Shown one piece after another: positions 16,962-25,502 of a stretch of 64,000 nt of DNA (the first letter of the stretch is position 1; each line of letters begins with the position of its first letter). The translations under genes and the position numbers were made by a program. The stretch comes from Roseburia inulinivorans DSM 16841. Lineage in GTDB: Bacteria > Bacillota > Clostridia > Lachnospirales > Lachnospiraceae. The DNA is taken from assembly GCF_000174195.1 (NCBI RefSeq), contig NZ_ACFY01000086.1, positions 62,001 through 126,000 of the forward strand, given 5' to 3'. The notes below the pieces were generated by a model, which saw nothing but the letters and a program-made list of their open reading frames with translations, was not told where the DNA came from and made no database searches.

Positions 16962-16984
16962 ACGTGAAATATCATGGACAAGGT

Positions 16985-17014
16985 TATTAGAGGATGTTAG
17001 TATGATTTATAATT
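16985..17014 (+). promoter_or_regulatory. Candidate promoter of the LytTR two-component operon
   Basis: TATAAT at 17009-17014 with a weak TTATTA -35 at 16985-16990 (18-bp spacer), 24 bases before the regulator start. No direct-repeat operator of the kind found downstream is visible here. Confidence 0.45.
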
Positions 17015-17038
17015 ATGACGGGATTAGGAAATTAGGGA

Positions 17039-17776
17039 ATGTTTGACGAAGATAAAAGATATAAAATTGTAATTTGTGATGATGATGAGACGTTTATAGA
17101 TTTATTAAGTGAAAAAATAGAACAGGACTTTGTTCAGAGAAAGATAGTATGTCTTATAGAAAAATATAGTGACAGCAGAAAGCTGTTAGATAATATCGGG
17201 GCAGAAACTCAGTTGTATTTTTTGGATATTGATATGCCTGAAATCAATGGAATGGAGATTGCAGATAAAATATTAACAAAGAATCCACATTCCGAAATTA
17301 TTTTTATCAGTAATCATGAAGAAATGGTTTTTGAGTCTTTCCGTTATACTCCACTTCGATTTATAAGAAAAGAAAAAATGAATCAGGAATTACAGGAAGC
17401 CATTTCGGCATTTCTGGACAAAAAAGAAAAGGAAAGCAGAATATTAGAGATTACAACAAGAGAGGGGAAATGTTGTATAGCAGTTGATGATATTATATTT
17501 TTAGAGAGCAGACAGCATTACTTGAAGATTTGTTGTGAAAACGAAAATTTCGAATTAAGAGGCAGGATTTCTGATTATGAAACAATGCTGGAAAAATATG
17601 GTTTTGTACGTGTTAATATTGGATTCATTATTAATTGTAAATACATTAAAATCTTAAAGACCAAGAAAATAATTTTATGTAATGGCATGGAAATAAACAT
17701 CGGAAGCAATAGACACGATAAAGTGCGGCACGCATATATGGAATATGTCCGGGAGAAAAATAAATGGAAGTTGTAA
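17039..17776 (+). CDS. LytTR-type response regulator (AgrA/ComE class)
   Basis: 245 residues. An N-terminal receiver (V-I-C-D-D-D, phospho-Asp D63 in Y-F-L-D-I-D-M-P) is joined to a C-terminal LytTR DNA-binding domain (about 140-240, with F-L-E-S-R-Q-H-Y-L and F-V-R-V-N-I-G-F-I-I-N). LytTR regulators bind pairs of short direct repeats about two helical turns apart, and such repeats occur downstream at 19061-19090 and 19683-19712. The ribosome site is weak (AGGAAATTAGGGA). The 3' end overlaps the kinase gene by 13 bases. Confidence 0.92.
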   Translation: MFDEDKRYKIVICDDDETFIDLLSEKIEQDFVQRKIVCLIEKYSDSRKLLDNIGAETQLYFLDIDMPEINGMEIADKILTKNPHSEIIFISNHEEMVFESFRYTPLRFIRKEKMNQELQEAISAFLDKKEKESRILEITTREGKCCIAVDDIIFLESRQHYLKICCENENFELRGRISDYETMLEKYGFVRVNIGFIINCKYIKILKTKKIILCNGMEINIGSNRHDKVRHAYMEYVREKNKWKL

Positions 17777-19062
17777 GTATGGCTGCAGAGATATATGCAA
17801 GTGCAGCGGGAACAATTGCACAGATCTGGATTCTTTCAGAGTTATTTCCAAGAAAACAGTCTGTAAAAAAAGTGTATATAGTGGGATGGATTTTATTAAA
17901 TTTCTGCATCGCGCATTTTGTGTTGTTGCCGAATATATGGCAGTCGCTGCTTGGCATGGGTGTGATGCTATTGATGTCGTGTATCATGCTTGAGGGAAAG
18001 ACAGAACAAAAGATGTTAGTTATCATTGCCTGCAATGTTTTTATGATTCTGGTAAGTATGTTGAGAGGGAGAATAACCTTTTTCTTGTCAGGGAAATCAA
18101 TCAATGAGATTAGTATTCAGGGATCGGAGAGTCTGGCAAGAGTATTAGGAATCGTACTTACGAATACATTATATTTGTTAACGGCCTATATTTTAACGTG
18201 TTTTTTTCATGATAAAATAAAACTGAAAAAAGAAGAATATATCATTATAATAATTTATTATATTATTTTCCTTATAGTGGTTTTATTATCAATAGCTATG
18301 TCACGAAATGTGGACTTTTCGCTTATATGGCAGAAAACATTTTTGATTTTAGACATGTTGATGTTTATTGCCAATATTATAGTTTTAAAAATGATATTTC
18401 ATATAAATCAGCAAAATCACTATGAAATGGAAAATGCATTGCTGTATATGCAGATAACGCAGCAGGAGAAAAGAATCAGGGAAGAGGAAAAAAACTATCG
18501 GGAAGTTCAATTATTGCGTCATGATCTGAAAAGATATTTGGTTACATATCGTCAGTTGCTTCAGGAGGGAAAATATGAGGTTATAGAAGCTGACATTGAT
18601 AAAATACTGGGGAAAAGGTTAAATACAAATCATTGTGTTTATACAGAAAATACAATACTGAATGCTGTAATTTGTGAGAAGATGGAACAATGTTCCATTA
18701 AAAATATTAAAATAGAGGTGCAGGTAAATGCAGACAAAGATATGGATTCTATAGAATATGGAGTTGTGTTATCGAATTTACTGGACAATGCGATTGAGGC
18801 GGAGGAACAGGAAAAAGAAGAAAATAGATATATCTGTTTGAATATTGGAGTGGAACAGAATATGATTCATTTGGTAGTGGGCAACTATATCTCAGAATCG
18901 GTTCTGCAAAATAACGCTTTGCTAGAAACATCTAAGAAAAATAAGCAGTTGCACGGAATAGGTTTAAGAGGTGTTAAAGAGTTTGTAAAAAATAAGAAAG
19001 GTGAGATAGAGATATTTGAAGAAAATCATATGTTTGTAGTGCATATTTGTGCGTGCGTATAA
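17764..19062 (+). CDS. AgrC-like GHKL sensor histidine kinase
   Basis: 432 residues. The N-terminal half holds six or seven membrane helices (about 1-215), the peptide-sensing architecture of AgrC-type kinases. A linker leads to the phospho-His in L-L-R-H-D-L-K (H253). The HATPase has V-V-L-S-N-L-L-D-N-A-I-E-A and G-I-G-L-R-G-V. It starts inside the end of the regulator gene, so the pair is coupled. Base composition is more AT-rich than the flanking housekeeping genes. The last ~20 bp of the gene are part of the duplicated 92-bp segment. Confidence 0.9.
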   Translation: MEVVSMAAEIYASAAGTIAQIWILSELFPRKQSVKKVYIVGWILLNFCIAHFVLLPNIWQSLLGMGVMLLMSCIMLEGKTEQKMLVIIACNVFMILVSMLRGRITFFLSGKSINEISIQGSESLARVLGIVLTNTLYLLTAYILTCFFHDKIKLKKEEYIIIIIYYIIFLIVVLLSIAMSRNVDFSLIWQKTFLILDMLMFIANIIVLKMIFHINQQNHYEMENALLYMQITQQEKRIREEEKNYREVQLLRHDLKRYLVTYRQLLQEGKYEVIEADIDKILGKRLNTNHCVYTENTILNAVICEKMEQCSIKNIKIEVQVNADKDMDSIEYGVVLSNLLDNAIEAEEQEKEENRYICLNIGVEQNMIHLVVGNYISESVLQNNALLETSKKNKQLHGIGLRGVKEFVKNKKGEIEIFEENHMFVVHICACV

Positions 19063-19134
19063 AGTATGCCTAAAATGGGAAAAGTATGCCAGATATATTA
19101 TGAAATAAATAAAATGTGGCTATTTTAGTAGTAA
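19043..19134 (+). repeat. Duplicated 92-bp segment with LytTR-type operator, copy 1
   Basis: Runs from the last codons of the kinase into the upstream region of the next gene. AAAGTATGCC occurs at 19061-19070 and again at 19081-19090, an exact 20-bp period. A T/A-rich stretch and TATTTT (19121) follow. Copy 2 (19665-19756, offset 622) keeps all but about four bases, including both half-sites with one change. The spacing fits binding by the LytTR regulator encoded upstream; binding itself is inferred. Confidence 0.75.
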
Positions 19135-19153
19135 AGAGGAGATGAGGGCAATA

Positions 19154-19621
19154 ATGAATTCGAAAAAGGGCAAAAAAGTACATCTGGAAATAATTTTATT
19201 TTTTATAGTAAGCATTTACTGCTTATTGGCACCTAATAGGGAAACATGCATGGATGACACCTGGATATCGAGCATAGTAGGACTGAGTGGTTCTGTGAAA
19301 TTATTTTCGGTAAAATTATTTTTGTTGGCACCATTATGGTGGGGAATTTTATGTTACATATTGTTAAGGCTTGCAAATCCTTATTTAAAGGAACATGGCG
19401 TAAAACTGCAAATAAATAATAGGATATATAAAGCATTGATAAAAATATTTACAATTGCATTTTTAATTGCATTAATATATTGGTCATGCGGATTTACCTT
19501 GTATGTAGTGTTTCCGCCTATGCCGTTTTTGGTTGGTTACTATATTATGAACCATCGTATTATTTTAGGAATTAGCTGGTGTATTGAGGCAATTCTTATT
19601 TATGTTTCGTTTGAAACTTGA
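19154..19621 (+). CDS. Small four-TM protein of unknown function (agr-like island, member 1)
   Basis: 155 residues from the ATG at 19154. The in-frame ATG at 19142 directly abuts its GAGGAG with no spacing, while 19154 has GAGGG six bases away. Likely helices are at about 11-28, 48-70, 94-118 and 130-153. No cleavable signal or known motif is visible. It follows an operator copy. It shows faint similarity in order and in a motif (I-Y-C-L-L-A-P-N against L-Y-L-M-I-P-Q-N) to the protein at 21018-21497. I do not recognise a family. Confidence 0.65.
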   Translation: MNSKKGKKVHLEIILFFIVSIYCLLAPNRETCMDDTWISSIVGLSGSVKLFSVKLFLLAPLWWGILCYILLRLANPYLKEHGVKLQINNRIYKALIKIFTIAFLIALIYWSCGFTLYVVFPPMPFLVGYYIMNHRIILGISWCIEAILIYVSFET

Positions 19622-19664
19622 CAGTTATCTGTACAAAAGTGTTTATGAAAAATTATAATGGTAA

Positions 19665-19756
19665 ATATTTGTGCGTGCGTATAAAGTATGCCTAAAATGG
19701 GCAAAGTACGCCAGATGTATTGTGAAATAAATAAAATGTGGCTATTTTAGTAGTAA
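19665..19756 (+). repeat. Duplicated 92-bp segment with LytTR-type operator, copy 2
   Basis: Half-sites AAAGTATGCC (19683-19692) and AAAGTACGCC (19703-19712), 20-bp period. It carries a non-coding copy of the kinase's terminal codons. It leads into the truncated agrB. Confidence 0.75.
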
Positions 19757-19769
19757 GGAAAGAGGTTCG

Positions 19770-19961
19770 ATGAGAAAGATTACTACTAGAATAGTCCATT
19801 TTTTTATTGAAAGTAAAGTTATCAATGAAACAGATCGAGAGATTTATGAATATGGCTTGGAAATATTGAGTGAAAATGTAATGTTAACAGTCTTTCTTTT
19901 ACTATTTGGAGTTGCGATTGGGAGAGGCATAGAAACAGGCATTTTTTTGTTCTCGTTTTAA
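19770..19961 (+). pseudogene. Truncated AgrB-like peptide-processing protein
   Basis: 63 codons. The start matches the N-terminus of AgrB proteins (R-I-V-H-F-F-I-E, then D-R-E-I-Y-E-Y-G-L-E-I-L, then the first membrane helix ending G-I-F-L-F). An intact AgrB (~200 residues) continues with a conserved R-x-x-A-G-G-Y-H active-site block and more helices. Here the frame stops and none of the three frames downstream restores that block, so the gene is broken by deletion rather than by a simple frameshift. AAAGAGG precedes the ATG. AgrB cleaves the AgrD propeptide; no agrD is visible. Confidence 0.7.
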
Positions 19962-20285
19962 TGGATGAAATGATGTTGGAGGTACAGGTATGGCTTAATA
20001 AAACTTACAATGTAGGTGTCGTGGAGGATAGAAATACCGGTCAGTGAACAGCTTGTAGAGACAACGCAGGCAGGAATTGGTATTGATAAATGTATATGGT
20101 TTCAATAAGAGGAACAGCAACAGGTCCTACGTTTTTTACTACATATGAAAATCCAGTTGAACCAGACATTTCACAGGAATTTACTGTTTTCAAAAATATA
20201 TATAATTCAGGTTTATCAATGTTTTATAACTGGTTGATGAGATAGTGCTATTAGTAAACATACTTAATTGAGAAGGAGAATATGT
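19962..20285 (+). other. Degenerate coding remnants between truncated agrB and the secreted-protein gene
   Basis: No intact gene. One frame reads V-Q-V-W-L-N-K-T-Y-N-V..V-V-E-D before a stop near 20048, which resembles the start of a peptidoglycan-binding repeat. Another holds a 51-codon frame (20090-20245) without a good ribosome site or recognisable similarity. It looks like scar sequence left by rearrangement. Confidence 0.45.
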
Positions 20286-20996
20286 ATGAAAAACAAAATT
20301 AAAATGGATTTAGCGTTATTAATGTTCGCAACTGTAATTCCAAATACTGCGTTTGCACAGGATTCAAGTAATCAAGTTCCAAGCGAACAGGTTGAATTTG
20401 CAGATATTTATATCGGAGACGAATTGATTACAGTTCCGGTTGTGATCGAGTCTGAAATTGCTTGCAAAACAGCACGAAGTGGTGTACAATATGAAGATAC
20501 AATAGAGAGTGCAACTTATTATATCCCGGTAACTGAAGAAGGGAAAGCATATAATGAAGAATATGTAAGCGGTGCGAGAGCAAGAGGAACAGCGACAGAT
20601 ACTTACTTAGATCCGAGAAAATATCTGACAGCAACGAGTATTATCCGATATACAATGTCTTCAAATGATGAGTATGTTTTGATTAACAATGTTGCAATTA
20701 CGAAAAACAGAAATCCAGAATCATCTTCTACTGGTGGATATTTATATGGGATTGGAACACCGACGGCTAGAATTGTGTGTGTTGGTCTTGCAAAAAATAA
20801 CAGGGGATATGAGCAGGTAGTAGATTCCCAGAGTGTTCCATGGGGAACAACAGGAGTGAGCACTCCATCATGGTGGACTCCTGTAATGTGTGGCAGTTAT
20901 TCGGATCAGTATAGGGGGCTTGTACAATATAGCTTTAATTTGATTTACAGTGATGGCACAGTCAGCTGTGCGTTTACGCATGGTCTGGCAAAATAA
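20286..20996 (+). CDS. Secreted protein of unknown function
   Basis: 236 residues from the ATG at 20286, set by AAGGAG eight bases upstream. It has a classical signal peptide: M-K-N-K-I-K-M, a hydrophobic core and a cleavage-like T-A-F-A-Q-D near residue 20. The mature part is rich in Thr, Ser and Tyr, has two internal cysteines in one stretch (residue ~200 and the C-terminal S-C-A-F) and no enzyme motif I know. The end H-G-L-A-K is compact, without an anchor or LPXTG, so it is probably released. Its position in the agr-like island suggests quorum-controlled secretion; that is inference. Confidence 0.7.
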   Translation: MKNKIKMDLALLMFATVIPNTAFAQDSSNQVPSEQVEFADIYIGDELITVPVVIESEIACKTARSGVQYEDTIESATYYIPVTEEGKAYNEEYVSGARARGTATDTYLDPRKYLTATSIIRYTMSSNDEYVLINNVAITKNRNPESSSTGGYLYGIGTPTARIVCVGLAKNNRGYEQVVDSQSVPWGTTGVSTPSWWTPVMCGSYSDQYRGLVQYSFNLIYSDGTVSCAFTHGLAK

Positions 20997-21017
20997 AGTA
21001 AAAAAGGAGGAGGCACC

Positions 21018-21497
21018 ATGGCAACAAACAAATCATTAAGCAGAAGAACGATTTTCCTGTTAGCGGCGGCAATTTTGTATCTGATGATTCCACAGAATGC
21101 TACAATGCCTATGCCGGAGGAAGCGGTATTCCCATTTTCATTGTTGTCGTTGTCGCAAATAGCAAGAGTGTTTGCTTTCAGACAATGGATTGCCATGGAT
21201 TTGATTCTTTTTACAGCAGTGCTGGTCATCATGCAGCTGATCCGTGGAAAGCATGAAGGAGGAATGTTTCTTAGAAATAAAACTGCAAGAATCATTTGCA
21301 TGGCAGCATTCTTAGTAGTATTTCTTCCACTTGCATACATAACGATACCAACCGTATTCATTCTGGGCAAACCAGCCTTTATGAGCATGGATGCCTGGGT
21401 ATTCATGTTCGGTAAACAGGGCGGCGCGAACCAGTACATTCTTCATCTCTGGTGGGCAGCATCAGCGGTACTGCTGGACATGGGAATTGCGAAATAA
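21018..21497 (+). CDS. Small four-TM protein of unknown function (agr-like island, member 2)
   Basis: 159 residues with a strong AAAAAGGAGGAGG before the ATG. Helices are at about 9-26, 55-76, 91-113 and 136-156. It has no recognised family. Length, helix layout and a few motifs echo the protein at 19154-19621, so the two may be distant paralogues. It lies 21 bp after the secreted-protein gene, probably cotranscribed with it, for example as its immunity or accessory protein (inference). A terminator follows. Confidence 0.65.
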   Translation: MATNKSLSRRTIFLLAAAILYLMIPQNATMPMPEEAVFPFSLLSLSQIARVFAFRQWIAMDLILFTAVLVIMQLIRGKHEGGMFLRNKTARIICMAAFLVVFLPLAYITIPTVFILGKPAFMSMDAWVFMFGKQGGANQYILHLWWAASAVLLDMGIAK

Positions 21498-21504
21498 ATT
21501 TATA

Positions 21505-21567
21505 AAAATAACCCGCATGGAATCAGAACATATTCTGTTTGAAATTCCATGTGGGTTGTGTTATTTT
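21505..21567 (+). terminator. Terminator closing the agr-like island
   Basis: AAAATAACCCGCATGGAAT pairs with ATTCCATGTGGGTT..TTATTTT over a 20-base loop. It is T-rich on both sides and so may also serve the convergent methyltransferase gene. Confidence 0.7.
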
Positions 21568-21619
21568 ACGCAATTTGAACATAAGTTGGGAACGTTGTTG
21601 TTGGGAGAATGGGATGGGT

Positions 21620-22477
21620 TTACCGTTCAAATCGTCCACTTGCCCCGCAAGGAAGCACAAGTCCATTGGATGACACCGGAAGCCCGAGCTCATCTGCTTT
21701 TATCGTTCCGTGATATTTTTTCAACACCGTGTTCATCATATAGCTTAACACCGCCGGCTGTAATCCGGTTGTATAGGAGTTGATCAGGAAAAACAAAGGT
21801 TCATCGGACAACAACTGTCCACACAACTGTACCAGTGGATAAATCGCATCCTCAATCTTCCAGATTTCCCCTTTCGGACCCCTGCCGTAGGAAGGCGGAT
21901 CCATAATAATTGCATCATAGTGATTTCCACGACGGATTTCACGTTCTACAAACTTTACACAGTCGTCCACGATCCAGCGGATCGGAGCGTCCTTGAGACC
22001 GGAGGAGACAGCGTTTTCTTTTGCCCATGTCACCATACCTTTTGAGGCGTCCACATGTGTGACAGAAGCTCCGGCTGCGGCAGCAGCGAGGGTCGCACCG
22101 CCGGTGTAGGCAAAAAGGTTTAATACTTTGACCGGTCTGCCGGCTTTTTTGATCTTTTCTGAAAACCAGTCCCAGTTGGCAGCCTGTTCCGGGAAAAGAC
22201 CTGTATGTTTGAAACTAAAAGGCTTTAAGTTAAAAGTCAGGCTTCCGTAATGGATTTGCCACTGCTCCGGCAGATCGAAAAATTCCCATTCTCCGCCACC
22301 TTTGGCGCTTCTGTGATAATGTCCGTTCATTTTACGCCAGCCTTTTTCTGTTTTTGGCGTGTCCCAGATCACCTGGGGATCCGGGCGGACCAGAAGATAT
22401 TTCCCCCAGCGTTCTAACTTTTCACCTTTGGAACAGTCAATGACTTCATAATCTTTCCAATTTTCTGCAATCCACAT
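21620..22477 (-). CDS. Class I SAM-dependent methyltransferase (RlmI/RlmK-like)
   Basis: 285 residues. An N-terminal domain (1-90) is followed by a Rossmann methyltransferase. Motif I is N-L-F-A-Y-T-G-G-A-T (near 119-128). The acidic motif II is H-V-D-A-S-K-G. Motif IV, M-D-P-P-S-Y-G-R-G (about 193-201), resembles the D-P-P-x-F of 23S rRNA methyltransferases RlmI and RlmK. The likely substrate is rRNA, but the position cannot be told. AAAGGTA precedes the ATG. Confidence 0.82.
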   Translation of the reverse strand: MWIAENWKDYEVIDCSKGEKLERWGKYLLVRPDPQVIWDTPKTEKGWRKMNGHYHRSAKGGGEWEFFDLPEQWQIHYGSLTFNLKPFSFKHTGLFPEQAANWDWFSEKIKKAGRPVKVLNLFAYTGGATLAAAAAGASVTHVDASKGMVTWAKENAVSSGLKDAPIRWIVDDCVKFVEREIRRGNHYDAIIMDPPSYGRGPKGEIWKIEDAIYPLVQLCGQLLSDEPLFFLINSYTTGLQPAVLSYMMNTVLKKYHGTIKADELGLPVSSNGLVLPCGASGRFER

Positions 22478-22533
22478 ATTTTAAATTACCTTTCTATAAG
22501 TTCGTATAATATAAACTTCAATTGTTTACATAA

Positions 22534-23973
22534 TTATTTCCTGCGCCACAGCGATGGCATGAACAGAATTAGCAGTGGGTACAATTCCAGACGGCCGGCT
22601 AACATGTCGAACATCAGCACAAACTTGGAAAAATCGGAATACATACCGAAATTCCTTGTAGGACCTACACCGTCAAGACCGGGACCGATATTATTTAAAG
22701 TAGAAGCAACTGCTGTAAAATTCGTCGTCAGGTTGAAATTATCCACACTGATCAAAAGGGTGGAAACCAGCAGGATGAAAAAATAAATTGCCAGATACAC
22801 ATTCGTAGAGCGCAGTGTATTGTGGTCGATTGGTTTTCCATCCATACGGATTACCTTGACCTCTCTCGGATGTATCACGAGAGAAAGCTGCTTCGGGATT
22901 GCTTTGCATAAAATCAGCAATCGCGAGATTTTAAAACCGCCACCGGTACTTCCTGCACAGGCTCCGATAAACATGAGCAGCACCAATATCATCTTGGATG
23001 TCTCCGGCCACAGATCAAAGTCTGTAGTCGCATATCCACAGGTTGTGATAATGGAACCCACCTGAAAAAATGCATGGCGGAATGCCTCGCCAAGTGAGCC
23101 GTACAAACTTCGGATATTAAGTGCGATAAAAGTACCCGCACCCAGAATGATGCCAAAATATACCCGGATTTCTTCCACTTTAAAAATTTCTTTCAACTGC
23201 TTTGTCATAATGTAAAAATAAGCGACATAATTGACACCGCTTAAAATCATAAAGACGGTGATAATATTTTGCAACACAGGGCTATATCCTGCAATGCTGT
23301 CATTGTGGATACCAAATCCACCCGTTCCAACCGTACCAAATGTCAGCGTCAGGGAGTCGAACATCGGCATACCGAAAATACATAATAAAACAATTTCAAT
23401 GATCGTAATGACCAAATAAATACGATACAGAATTTTTGCAGTGTCCTTCACATGTGGTACTAATCTGCTAACGGAAGGTCCCGGGCTTTCAGCTTTCATC
23501 AGGTTGATCGTCGAACCGCCCATCAGAGGGAGAAAGGACATGATGAATACTAAAACCCCCATGCCGCCAACCCAGTGGGTAAAGCTTCGCCACATCAGAC
23601 TTGTGTGTGTGAGTGCCTCCACGTTCGAGAGAATACTTGCGCCGGTCGTGGTAAAACCGGAGATCGTCTCAAACAGGGCGTCCACATAAGATGGGATCTC
23701 ACCAGTGATCACAAACGGAATGGCACCGAAAATACTTAAAACGATCCAGCTTAATGCAACGGCAACAAACCCCTCGCGGTTAAATATCTGCGGATGCTTT
23801 ACTTTTTTTAACGTGATCAGGCATCCGAGGACAAAACAGATGATCCCTATAATAAGGTAAGAATACGCTTCGTTTTCGTGATAGATCATTCCGGTCAGAA
23901 ACGGAAGCAGCATAAAAATACCTTCGAATTTCAAAACCTGTCCAAGAATATAGCCTATTGTTGAATACTTCAT
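22534..23973 (-). CDS. trkH: TrkH-type potassium uptake channel subunit
   Basis: 479 residues, about ten or more membrane helices arranged as four MPM repeats. Selectivity-loop sequences include T-T-G-A-S, G-T-V-G-T-G-G-F, T-C-G-Y-A-T-T-D-F and N-N-I-G-P-G-L. The motif W-R-S-F-T-H-W-V-G-G-M-G-V-L is typical of TrkH. It works with the regulatory subunit TrkA encoded six bases upstream. Its ribosome site (GGAGG) lies inside the end of trkA, so translation is coupled. Confidence 0.95.
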   Translation of the reverse strand: MKYSTIGYILGQVLKFEGIFMLLPFLTGMIYHENEAYSYLIIGIICFVLGCLITLKKVKHPQIFNREGFVAVALSWIVLSIFGAIPFVITGEIPSYVDALFETISGFTTTGASILSNVEALTHTSLMWRSFTHWVGGMGVLVFIMSFLPLMGGSTINLMKAESPGPSVSRLVPHVKDTAKILYRIYLVITIIEIVLLCIFGMPMFDSLTLTFGTVGTGGFGIHNDSIAGYSPVLQNIITVFMILSGVNYVAYFYIMTKQLKEIFKVEEIRVYFGIILGAGTFIALNIRSLYGSLGEAFRHAFFQVGSIITTCGYATTDFDLWPETSKMILVLLMFIGACAGSTGGGFKISRLLILCKAIPKQLSLVIHPREVKVIRMDGKPIDHNTLRSTNVYLAIYFFILLVSTLLISVDNFNLTTNFTAVASTLNNIGPGLDGVGPTRNFGMYSDFSKFVLMFDMLAGRLELYPLLILFMPSLWRRK

Positions 23974-23979
23974 AGCAGC

Positions 23980-25344
23980 TTAATCCTCCAGAATCTCTTT
24001 GATATCGGATATATTGTAACCGGAGGTGGCGATCATAACAGAGTCGCCGGGCATCATGCAATCCTGTCCACTTGGCACGATGACCTGATGATTACGGTAA
24101 ATACAGCAGATCAAAGTATTTTTGCGGATCTTTAAATTCTGAAGAGGAATATTGCAGACGGCAGAATTCTCTTTGAGCAGGAATTCCAGAACTTCTGCTT
24201 TTCCATCTTCCAGTTTGTATAGCGCCTCCACATTGCTGTTTAAAGAATTATTCATGGAACGCACATATTTGATAATGTACTCTGCAGTGATCACTCTCGG
24301 GTAAATAATGCTTCCGAGATCCAGCTTATTGATGACGGAGGTAAAGTTAATGCGGTTTACCTTTGTCACTGTCTTTGCAGAAGAGATTCCATTCGCATAC
24401 AGGGATAAAAGAATATTTTCTTCATCCAGATCGGTCAGCGCCGCAAAACCGGCTGCCTTTTCAATGCATTCTTCAGATAAAAGCTCCTTGTCAGTGGCAT
24501 CGCCGCAGAGAATTGTAGCTTTCGGAAGCTGCTCGCTTAAAAACTCACAGCGCTGCTGGTTGATTTCGATAATGGTCGTCTTGATTCCGGACATCAGAAG
24601 ACTCTTGGCAAGGTAATAGGATATCTTACCTCCGCCTGCGATGATCGTGTTGGATACACGGTTTTTCTCTAAGCCGATCTTGCGGAAAAAGTCGATGGCA
24701 TCCCTGCGTTTTGCAACGATGGAGACGATGTCATTTGCCGCAAATTCAAAATCACCGTTTGGAATGATGACTTCCTCACTGTTTCTTGCAATCGTGCAGA
24801 CCAGAATATCATTGCAGTGCAGGGTTGCGTGGAATTTGGAAAGTTTCAGGCCACATAAAGGGGAGTTACTTCCTATTTTAAAGTGAAGTAATTCCACACG
24901 TCCCTTTGCAAAGGTATCCACGCGGATAGCAGAAGGAAACTGGAAAACCTTTGCAATCTCATTTGCAGCCGTAAGTTCCGGATTAATGATCATGCTCAAT
25001 CCAAATTCCTTCTGGAGAAAATCTTTTTCTTCATTATATATAGGATTGCGGATGCGGGCGATGGTCTGACAGTGGCCACTCTTCTTTGCAATGACGCAGC
25101 AGAGGAGATTTTCCTCATCAGATCCTGTGACAGCAATCAGCAGGTCTGCGGTTTCGATACCAGCCTGCTTTAATGTTGTGTGGCTTACACCATTTCCAAC
25201 AATCCCCATAACATCCACTGTATCCGTAAGGGCACTTACTTTTTCGGGACGGGAGTCGATCACAACGATATCGTGATTTTCGCTGCTTAAGGCTTCTACA
25301 AGCGTGCATCCTACTTTACCGCAGCCAACAATTATAATATTCAT
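23980..25344 (-). CDS. trkA: Trk potassium transporter regulatory subunit TrkA
   Basis: 454 residues, two RCK modules. Each starts with an NAD-binding Rossmann fold: I-I-V-G-C-G-K-V-G-C at the N-terminus, and I-I-A-G-G-G-K-I-S-Y near 230. Each is followed by a TrkA_C domain. It is peripheral to TrkH and gates K+ uptake in response to nucleotides. First gene of the trkA-trkH operon, divergent from the ribosomal super-operon. Confidence 0.95.
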   Translation of the reverse strand: MNIIIVGCGKVGCTLVEALSSENHDIVVIDSRPEKVSALTDTVDVMGIVGNGVSHTTLKQAGIETADLLIAVTGSDEENLLCCVIAKKSGHCQTIARIRNPIYNEEKDFLQKEFGLSMIINPELTAANEIAKVFQFPSAIRVDTFAKGRVELLHFKIGSNSPLCGLKLSKFHATLHCNDILVCTIARNSEEVIIPNGDFEFAANDIVSIVAKRRDAIDFFRKIGLEKNRVSNTIIAGGGKISYYLAKSLLMSGIKTTIIEINQQRCEFLSEQLPKATILCGDATDKELLSEECIEKAAGFAALTDLDEENILLSLYANGISSAKTVTKVNRINFTSVINKLDLGSIIYPRVITAEYIIKYVRSMNNSLNSNVEALYKLEDGKAEVLEFLLKENSAVCNIPLQNLKIRKNTLICCIYRNHQVIVPSGQDCMMPGDSVMIATSGYNISDIKEILED

Positions 25345-25473
25345 GATAATAAGATACCTTTCATTTCTAAATAGTTCATAGCTGATTATAGCACACAGTA
25401 TCTGTATCGGATAGGGGAAATATTAATGTGAGAGAGGATTATGCAAAAAAAATTAAAAAATTGAAAAAAACAC

Positions 25474-25502
25474 TTGCAATATAAAGGAACATCATGTAAA
25501 AT
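25474..25502 (+). promoter_or_regulatory. Promoter of the S10 ribosomal super-operon
   Basis: TTGCAA (25474-25479), 17-bp spacer, TAAAAT (25497-25502). The transcript would carry a ~255-nt leader before rpsJ. Confidence 0.7.

Noticed and set aside
20090-20245. 51-codon frame considered as an AgrD-like propeptide
   Set aside because: No AgrD motif order (amphipathic start, Cys-containing core, acidic tail), weak ribosome site, surrounded by remnants.
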